Shown: positions 58,388 to 64,000 of the stretch, piece by piece
How positions within the stretch are numbered: position 1 is the stretch's first letter
How the letters are laid out: each line of letters starts with the position of its first letter
Notes under the pieces: generated by a model
The model's database searches: none
What the model was told of the DNA's origin: nothing
Seen by the model: only the letters and a program-made list of their open reading frames with translations
NCBI GenBank assembly: GCA_949297075.1
Contig: CASFRX010000049.1
Span: 1-64,000 of the forward strand
Reading direction: 5' to 3'
Source: an uncultured Oscillospiraceae bacterium
GTDB taxonomy: Bacteria > Bacillota > Clostridia > Oscillospirales > Acutalibacteraceae
Length of the DNA stretch: 64,000 bases
Program-made: the position numbers and the translations under genes

Positions 58388-59755
58388 ATGGGTGTTTATA
58401 TGAAAGAGTTAAAGTTTTATTTAATTACGGATACACATTATTTTGAAAATTCCCTCGGAGCTTACGGCAAGGAATACGATGAATTTATGCGCTATGAGCA
58501 AAAGTGCTTTGCAGAAACTCAGAGCATTAACGAAGCGGTTTTTGCGTGGCTCGAACAGGCAGATGAAGCCGATATTGTGCTTATTGCAGGCGACTTAAGC
58601 TTTAACGGCGAAAAGGAAAGTCACAAGGGCTTTGTCAAGCTTCTCAATGGCTTGCAGGCGGCAGGTAAAAAGGTTTATGTTGTAACTGCCGACCACGATT
58701 TTAATGATAAGCCTTTTGCGTTTAACGAAACGGGTCATATACAGCCTGAGGGAACAAAGAGAGACGAGCTATTCGATATTTACAAAGCTTTCGGCTTCGG
58801 AGAAGCTATTGCCGTTGACCGAGAGCATTTGTCTTATGTTGCTCAGTTAGGTGAGGGCGTGCGCCTTTTGGCTCTCAATAACGACGGAAGCCGTGATAAC
58901 AGACGGAATTTTGACGAGGCTCATATTGAATGGATAAAGGCTCAGGCGCAAAAAGCAAAAGATGACGGGCAGATGCTGATAGCTATGAATCATTTTCCGC
59001 TTTTGCCCTGCCAGCCTCTTTTTTCCATAGTATCTGGTACTATGCAAAAGGAATCTGCAAAAGCGGCGGAAATTCTTGCGGATGCAGGAGTGCACATAGT
59101 CTTTACGGGGCATATGCATCAGCAGAGCGTGAATGAATTTGTAAGCGAGAAAGGCAACAAGCTATATGATGTGTGCACGGGCTCAATTATTGCCGACCCT
59201 GCGATTATCCGTTTGGTTACAGTAAAGAGCGAAAGCGAAGTTGAAATCAAATCTATACCCACTCCCGATTTTAAGTGGGATACAAAGGGCGAAACCTGCA
59301 AGCAGTATTTGCAGAATACCTTTGACGCCATGATAGTTAATCTTTTGGAGGATATGAAAAACGACCCGAAGCGCATGATGCGAAAATTCGGCATTAAAGA
59401 AAGCAAAGGCATTGTATTTGCCGTGCACCAAGCGGGTAAACTATTAAACAGCATAACTTTAGGCACACTTTGCAGGCTGATGTTTGTTAAGTGCGATAAA
59501 TCAATAAGAAAAATGAAGCTGAAAAGCTTTGCGGTTGAGTTAGTCAGAGGTGTTTTTGTGGGCAACCAAAAAATGGTTGAAGGCACTCCTGAGGGTGATG
59601 CTTTTATCGGTTTCTTGAAGCGAATCAACCCCATACTCAAAAGAATTAACATTAAAACCTTTGACGGCAAGCGGGCAGATTTATTTGAACTGCTGAAAAA
59701 CACTGCCGGCAACTATGGTATTGATGATTATAATGCGGCATTGATTTTAAAATAA
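58388..59755 (+). CDS. Calcineurin-like metallophosphoesterase
   Basis: A 455-residue protein. Metallophosphoesterase motifs in order: LITDTHYF (D-x-H), IVLIAGDLSFNGEKES (GD), VTADHDFND (the GNHD equivalent reads ADHD), MNHFPLLP (H) and FTGHMHQQS (GHxH). The C-terminal 150 residues are helical and unassigned. No signal peptide, so cytoplasmic. It starts at 58388 or at the ATG 58400 four codons on; neither has a strong ribosome-binding site. The ABC gene follows after 12 bases. Substrate unknown. Confidence 0.85.
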   Translation: MGVYMKELKFYLITDTHYFENSLGAYGKEYDEFMRYEQKCFAETQSINEAVFAWLEQADEADIVLIAGDLSFNGEKESHKGFVKLLNGLQAAGKKVYVVTADHDFNDKPFAFNETGHIQPEGTKRDELFDIYKAFGFGEAIAVDREHLSYVAQLGEGVRLLALNNDGSRDNRRNFDEAHIEWIKAQAQKAKDDGQMLIAMNHFPLLPCQPLFSIVSGTMQKESAKAAEILADAGVHIVFTGHMHQQSVNEFVSEKGNKLYDVCTGSIIADPAIIRLVTVKSESEVEIKSIPTPDFKWDTKGETCKQYLQNTFDAMIVNLLEDMKNDPKRMMRKFGIKESKGIVFAVHQAGKLLNSITLGTLCRLMFVKCDKSIRKMKLKSFAVELVRGVFVGNQKMVEGTPEGDAFIGFLKRINPILKRINIKTFDGKRADLFELLKNTAGNYGIDDYNAALILK

Positions 59756-59767
59756 AGGAAGAAGAAA

Positions 59768-62692
59768 ATGTTAGAACTTAAAAATGTAAGCAAGACTTAC
59801 TCAACGGGTGCTGATAAAGTTGCTGCGCTAAATGATGTAAGCGTGAGCTTCCGTGACAATGAGTTTGTTGCTGTTTTAGGCGCATCCGGCTCCGGCAAAA
59901 CCACCTTGCTCAATATCATCGGCGGCTTAGACCGCTATGATTCGGGCGAGCTTGTTATCAACGGTCGCTCCACAAAAAAATATAACGATAAGGATTGGGA
60001 CGGTTACCGTAACCATTCCGTCGGCTTTGTTTTTCAGAGCTACAACCTTATCCCTCATCAGACTGTGCTCAGCAATGTTGAGCTTGCTCTGACTCTTTCC
60101 GGCGTCAGCAAGGCAGAACGCCGTGCAAGAGCCGTTGAGGTGCTGAAAAAAGTTGGCTTAAGCGACCAGCTTAACAAAAAGCCGAGCCAGATGTCAGGCG
60201 GACAGATGCAGAGGGTTGCTATTGCACGAGCCTTGGTTAATGACCCCGATATTCTGCTTGCCGATGAGCCCACAGGCGCTCTGGATTCAAAAACAAGCGT
60301 GCAGATTATGGAGCTCATTCAGGAGATTTCAAAAGACAGGCTTGTTATTATGGTTACCCATAATCCAAAGCTTGCAAAGACTTATGCAAACCGACTTATC
60401 AGGATTAAGGACGGCAGAATACGCAAGGATTCAAATCCTTATGAGCCTGTGCAGATTCAGGTAAAGCCCGAACCAAAAAAGACGAGGGGCAAGAGGGAAA
60501 AAGCCCCCCGTACTTCCATGAGCTTCGGCACAGCCCTTTCCTTGAGCCTGAATAACTTGCTGACAAAAAAAGGCAGAACTTTGCTCACCTCTTTTGCAGG
60601 CAGTATAGGCATTATAGGTATTGCGCTGATTCTATCGCTTTCCAACGGTATGCAAGCCTTTATTGATAGCTTTGAAAAAGGCGCTCTTGCCTCTTATCCT
60701 ATTACAATAGAGAGCGAAAGCGTTGATTTTTCAGCGCTTTTAGGAGATTTCACAAAGCCTGACAAAGGTGAAGTTGAGCATGAGCTTGATAAGGTATATA
60801 AGCGGCCTATGCTCCAAAATTCCGTTGCAGGTATGTCCGTTAAAACGCAGAAAAACGATTTAGCTCGGTTTAAGCAATTTTTGGAGCTTAACGAGCAGAT
60901 AGGCGAGTTTTGCACGGATATTAAATACCGCTATTATGTGGATTTGAATATCTACAAGTCCGATACAAGCAGCGGTGTTTATCAGGTGCGTCCGAGTGAG
61001 ATCTTGGATTCCATAGGCGGAAATCAAAGCGATATATGGACCGAGCTGGTAGGCGAAGAAGAAATACTCAGCTCTCAGTATGATATTCTTTCGGGTCAGT
61101 GGCCTAAAAATTACAATGAGCTTGTGCTTTTCGTGGATAAAAACAACGAAATCAGTGACCTTGCATTTTATGCCTTAGGCCTTTCCGATATTGACGAGCT
61201 TGAGCAGATTATGAACCAAGATACTACAGCTCAAAGCGAAACGGAAGAGACCGAAACAGAGCCGCTTGAGGGCTTTGATTATACCGAGTTTTTGAATCTC
61301 TCCTTTAAAATTATCCCCACAACCGATTATTACCAAAAGAACGGCAAAAAGTGGGATGATAAGCGCGAAGATATGGCCTACATGAAAAAGATTATTGATT
61401 CGGCGCAGGAGATAAAAATTGTTGGTATTGCCCGGCCTAAGGCTACGATGCAGTCTCCTGTGGCAGGCGGCTCAGTTGGCTATATGAGCGGACTCACGGA
61501 GTATATACTCCAAAAGACCAACGAAAGCGCCATTGTCAAAGAGCAAAAGGCTAATCCAAAGGCTGATGTGTTTACGGGTTTGCGCTTTGCTTCACAAGAA
61601 AGCTCCAAAACTGCTTCTGCTACCTCTGTCGTTTCTATGCCCGATGTAGTTTTTGCCGATAACAGAGAGGCTCTTCCCACAGCCAAGGCAACAGCTCCGA
61701 CAGATGAACTGCCGCAGATGACAGAGGAGGAGATTTACGATTTTATAGATAAAAATATTGAGGGCGCAGAAAAAGAGGAAATGAAAGAATTTGTTGAGCT
61801 GATGCTTAAAAACATACGCTCGGCAGAGGATAAACGCAAGCTTATGGCTTATCTTGAAAAGCTTCTTGAAGGAACTGAAAGCGACCCCGAGCAGGTTTAT
61901 TCATATTTGCAGCTTATGAATAAGGATATGAAGCTGCAGCTGCTTTCTGCAATTATAACGGCAGTAGAGAGCGGCGAAAAGGTTGAAATTCCCGATGAGG
62001 AGCAGCTCAAAAATCCTGCCGCAAGCAAGCCCGCTGTAAAGGAAGAAGAAAAGGAGCAGTTTTCCGCTTCCTCTCTTGAAGAAAATCTATTAATGCTCGG
62101 CGCCTCTGATTTGAGCACACCGTCAAGTATTGAGCTTTATCCCTTGGATTTTGAGTCCAAAGAAAAAATAGTAAGTATTATTGAAGAATATAATAACCAC
62201 CAAAAGCAAGAGGGTACGGAGCAGTACATGATAGCATATACGGATTATGTCAATGTCATAATGTCATCCGTAACGCAAATTATAGATATTGTGACCTATG
62301 CCTTGATTGCCTTTGTTGCCATTTCCCTGATTGTTTCGTCCATTATGATTGGCATCATAACCTATATTTCCGTTTTGGAGCGTACAAAGGAAATCGGTAT
62401 TCTCCGTTCAATAGGCGCTTCAAAGAGGGATATTTCCCGTGTGTTTAATTCCGAAACTATAATCGTTGGCTTTGTTTCGGGCGCTATGGGTATTTTGGCG
62501 TCACTGCTGCTGATGATTCCGATTAATGCAATTATCAACGCAGTTGCAAATATTCCCAATATTGCGGTTATGCCTTTCTACGGCGGAATTGCGCTTATAG
62601 CTATAAGCATTGTGCTGACGGTTATTGCAGGGCTCTTCCCCTCCCGTGTTGCCGCAAAGAAAGATCCCGTAAACGCTTTGAGAAGCGAATAA
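59768..62692 (+). CDS. MacB-type ABC protein: ATPase fused to FtsX-like permease
   Basis: A 974-residue single-chain transporter. ATPase (about 1-225): Walker [18 protein letters not shown]-loop [14 protein letters not shown], signature MSGGQMQRV, Walker [14 protein letters not shown]-loop VTHNP. A linker with basic residues leads to the first membrane helix (about 278-298). A large extracellular region (about 300-830) contains long acidic helical stretches; then three membrane helices at the end with the FtsX signature [24 protein letters not shown]. Such proteins act as mechanotransmitters or export lipoproteins/peptides rather than classic importers. Confidence 0.92.
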   Translation: MLELKNVSKTYSTGADKVAALNDVSVSFRDNEFVAVLGASGSGKTTLLNIIGGLDRYDSGELVINGRSTKKYNDKDWDGYRNHSVGFVFQSYNLIPHQTVLSNVELALTLSGVSKAERRARAVEVLKKVGLSDQLNKKPSQMSGGQMQRVAIARALVNDPDILLADEPTGALDSKTSVQIMELIQEISKDRLVIMVTHNPKLAKTYANRLIRIKDGRIRKDSNPYEPVQIQVKPEPKKTRGKREKAPRTSMSFGTALSLSLNNLLTKKGRTLLTSFAGSIGIIGIALILSLSNGMQAFIDSFEKGALASYPITIESESVDFSALLGDFTKPDKGEVEHELDKVYKRPMLQNSVAGMSVKTQKNDLARFKQFLELNEQIGEFCTDIKYRYYVDLNIYKSDTSSGVYQVRPSEILDSIGGNQSDIWTELVGEEEILSSQYDILSGQWPKNYNELVLFVDKNNEISDLAFYALGLSDIDELEQIMNQDTTAQSETEETETEPLEGFDYTEFLNLSFKIIPTTDYYQKNGKKWDDKREDMAYMKKIIDSAQEIKIVGIARPKATMQSPVAGGSVGYMSGLTEYILQKTNESAIVKEQKANPKADVFTGLRFASQESSKTASATSVVSMPDVVFADNREALPTAKATAPTDELPQMTEEEIYDFIDKNIEGAEKEEMKEFVELMLKNIRSAEDKRKLMAYLEKLLEGTESDPEQVYSYLQLMNKDMKLQLLSAIITAVESGEKVEIPDEEQLKNPAASKPAVKEEEKEQFSASSLEENLLMLGASDLSTPSSIELYPLDFESKEKIVSIIEEYNNHQKQEGTEQYMIAYTDYVNVIMSSVTQIIDIVTYALIAFVAISLIVSSIMIGIITYISVLERTKEIGILRSIGASKRDISRVFNSETIIVGFVSGAMGILASLLLMIPINAIINAVANIPNIAVMPFYGGIALIAISIVLTVIAGLFPSRVAAKKDPVNALRSE

Positions 62693-62704
62693 AGCAAAAA
62701 ATAT

Positions 62705-62753
62705 AACTCCTGAAATTTGAAGCTGATGAGCTTTGATTTCAGGAGTTGTTTTT
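62705..62753. terminator. Bidirectional intrinsic terminator
   Basis: AACTCCTGAAAT/ATTTCAGGAGTT, 12 perfect pairs with an inner AAGC/GCTT, T-run on the right. Confidence 0.88.
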
Positions 62754-62764
62754 ATAAAGACAAA

Positions 62765-64000
62765 TTATTTGTGATTTTTGATATAGTGCTTGTAGAATTT
62801 GACGCAGTAAGCAACCTCGGTTACTCCTATGCTCTCGTTGGCTGCGTGCATAGCCGCAAGCTGTTCGTTGCTCATTTTGATGGGGCAGAAACGCAGGCAG
62901 TTATCGGCAATCTTTTCGTAGTGTCGGCAGTCTGTTCCGCCTGTCATCAGGTAGGGAATAACACCTGCTTCGGGATAACATTCGTTGAGACATTTTCTCA
63001 GGTAGCCGAATTCTTCGCCGTTATAATCAACGCAGTTTGATGCGTTTCTTGCGTGTATAACCTCAAGCTCAAGGTCAAATTTATCGGCATATTTTTTGAG
63101 AACTGCAAGAGATGCGTCAGCATTCTGGTGAGGAGATGGACGCAGATTGCAAATTACATAAGCCTCTGTTGGGATAACATTTGGGGTCTGCGAGCCGCCT
63201 GCCATTGTGCAGGCAAAGGTGGTTTTAACAAAAGCGTTTGTCATGGGAGATACCATGGGAAGAACCTTTGTCAGCAGGCCTTTAAACAGCCACATGTTGC
63301 CCAAAACCATGCGAAGCGGGAAACCGAGAAGAGGGGCAGCTTGGTCAAGCATTGCGTAAACAGGGCCTGAAATTTCAGCTTTAAAAGGATTGTCTTTTTC
63401 AATAGCCGCAACGAACTTTGAAAGTCGGACAAGGGGAGTGTTCTTTTTTGGTGTAGAGGAGTGTCCGCCTGTGCCTTTGGCAATAACCTTGACATCCATA
63501 TGGCCTTTTTCAAGAACACCGATTGCGGCACACCAGCCTGACATTGTGGGAAGTGCGTCTTTGAGAATTGCGCCGCCTTCGTCCATGGCAACCGCCAGCT
63601 GTACGCCGCTTTTCTTGAGATGCTCAACAAGCATGGGTGCGCCACCGCCGCTGATTTCTTCGTCAACAGCTGTTGCAAGGTAAATATCGCAGGGAGGAAC
63701 AAAACCCTCCTGAAGCAATTCTTCTATAGCCTGAAACTCCGAAAATACGGTTGATTTGCAGTCCATAGCGCCTCGGCCGTGAATGTTGCCGCCCTCAATA
63801 ATGCCGGAAAACGGAGGTTTTTCCCATGTTGGCTCGTCAGCCGTAACAACATCCTGGTGACCCATGAGCAGTATGCCTTTTCTCTTCGGGTCTTTGCCCG
63901 GGAGCCTCAAAAGCAGGTTGCCTTTGATTTCAGTACATTCCATCTTTTCAAAAACAAGGGGAAAGTTCTTCCGCATAACCTCATGGAGCTTGTAAAACTG
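62765..64000 (-). CDS. M20-family metallopeptidase (5' end outside window)
   Basis: A zinc peptidase/deacylase of the M20 (carboxypeptidase PM20D1/DapE-like) family. Metal ligands: LLMGHQDVV (H-x-D), IHGRGAMDCKS (bridging Asp), TAVDEEISGGG (catalytic Glu and metal Glu), AVAMDEGGAI (Asp), and TGGTDCRHYE near the end (His). The dimerisation domain lies between (TGGHSSTPKKN). The frame is open through base 64000 (QFYKLHEV before the internal ATG at 63976), so the first 60 or so residues are outside the window. Confidence 0.93.
   Translation of the reverse strand, partial: QFYKLHEVMRKNFPLVFEKMECTEIKGNLLLRLPGKDPKRKGILLMGHQDVVTADEPTWEKPPFSGIIEGGNIHGRGAMDCKSTVFSEFQAIEELLQEGFVPPCDIYLATAVDEEISGGGAPMLVEHLKKSGVQLAVAMDEGGAILKDALPTMSGWCAAIGVLEKGHMDVKVIAKGTGGHSSTPKKNTPLVRLSKFVAAIEKDNPFKAEISGPVYAMLDQAAPLLGFPLRMVLGNMWLFKGLLTKVLPMVSPMTNAFVKTTFACTMAGGSQTPNVIPTEAYVICNLRPSPHQNADASLAVLKKYADKFDLELEVIHARNASNCVDYNGEEFGYLRKCLNECYPEAGVIPYLMTGGTDCRHYEKIADNCLRFCPIKMSNEQLAAMHAANESIGVTEVAYCVKFYKHYIKNHK

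Noticed and set aside
59119-59712. 197-codon minus-strand frame
   Set aside because: Shadow of the metallophosphoesterase gene, Ser/Phe/Leu-rich without motifs.

Overview
The window looks like a chromosome segment of a low-to-mid GC, endospore-lineage Clostridia species, probably gut-associated (Oscillospirales or Lachnospirales type). The signs are consistent sigma-A promoters and AAGGAGG ribosome-binding sites, paired short chromate-type transporters, an IspH-S1 fusion in a cmk-plsC-ispH cluster, IorAB/PaaK arylpyruvate metabolism, a secreted sialidase and a sporulation-type sigma factor. Starts were moved from the longest open frame to the codon that fits the ribosome-binding site where this was clear. 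No rRNA gene, canonical tRNA or CRISPR array was seen.

Layout. 1-6240: the end of a mobile element. It holds the 3' part of a vanT-type serine/alanine racemase (a glycopeptide-resistance gene cut by the window edge), an XRE regulator beside a perfect inverted repeat, about 0.5 kb of hairpin-rich non-coding DNA, a sigma-region-4-like protein, a MazF toxin, a 45-residue protein and a large serine recombinase. 6.6-14.6 kb: a mixed chromosomal set with a secreted DUF4832-type protein, a PHP phosphoesterase, a TetR regulator divergent from a degenerate M28-like protein, an EEP-family hydrolase and a GPH sugar symporter. 14.7-25.9 kb (all minus): livKHMGF, a cytidylate-kinase-like protein, then SSS symporter-PaaK-IorA-IorB-ACT, read together as transport and arylacetate/arylpyruvate metabolism. 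26.2-30.5 kb: two chromate-type transporter halves, typA, rplM-rpsI. 30.6-34.5 kb: a gene graveyard with an integrase remnant, nitroreductase, DUF4143 ATPase and phage-derived fragments. 34.5-49.5 kb: aminotransferase, zinc-ribbon protein, sigma factor, a three-gene polysaccharide cluster (Wzy-like, Wzz/tyrosine kinase, small anchored protein), sialidase, a very Cys-rich 49-residue protein, MFS and MATE transporters, a DUF2079 membrane protein, YfbR-like HD hydrolase, RlmA-like methyltransferase and an anchored surface protein. 50-54.6 kb: FAD oxidoreductase, cmk, plsC, ispH-S1. 54.8-57.3 kb: polar amino-acid ABC transporter. 57.4-58.2 kb: DUF4160/DUF2442 pair. 58.4-64 kb: metallophosphoesterase, MacB/FtsX-type ABC protein, and an M20 peptidase cut by the window end.

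Observations most worth checking: (i) the polar amino-acid binding protein at 54817 appears circularly permuted; (ii) the IspH-S1 fusion has a strong in-frame internal Shine-Dalgarno and ATG exactly at the domain junction; (iii) the DUF4160 gene seems to have lost the G of its start codon, behind a promoter with a perfect palindromic operator; (iv) a degenerate tRNA-like element without D-loop GG or TTC follows the sigma gene; (v) three GCGATTTTG boxes lie exactly 33 bp apart across the promoter of a DUF4143 ATPase; (vi) a Cys-rich protein has a sigma-K-like promoter.
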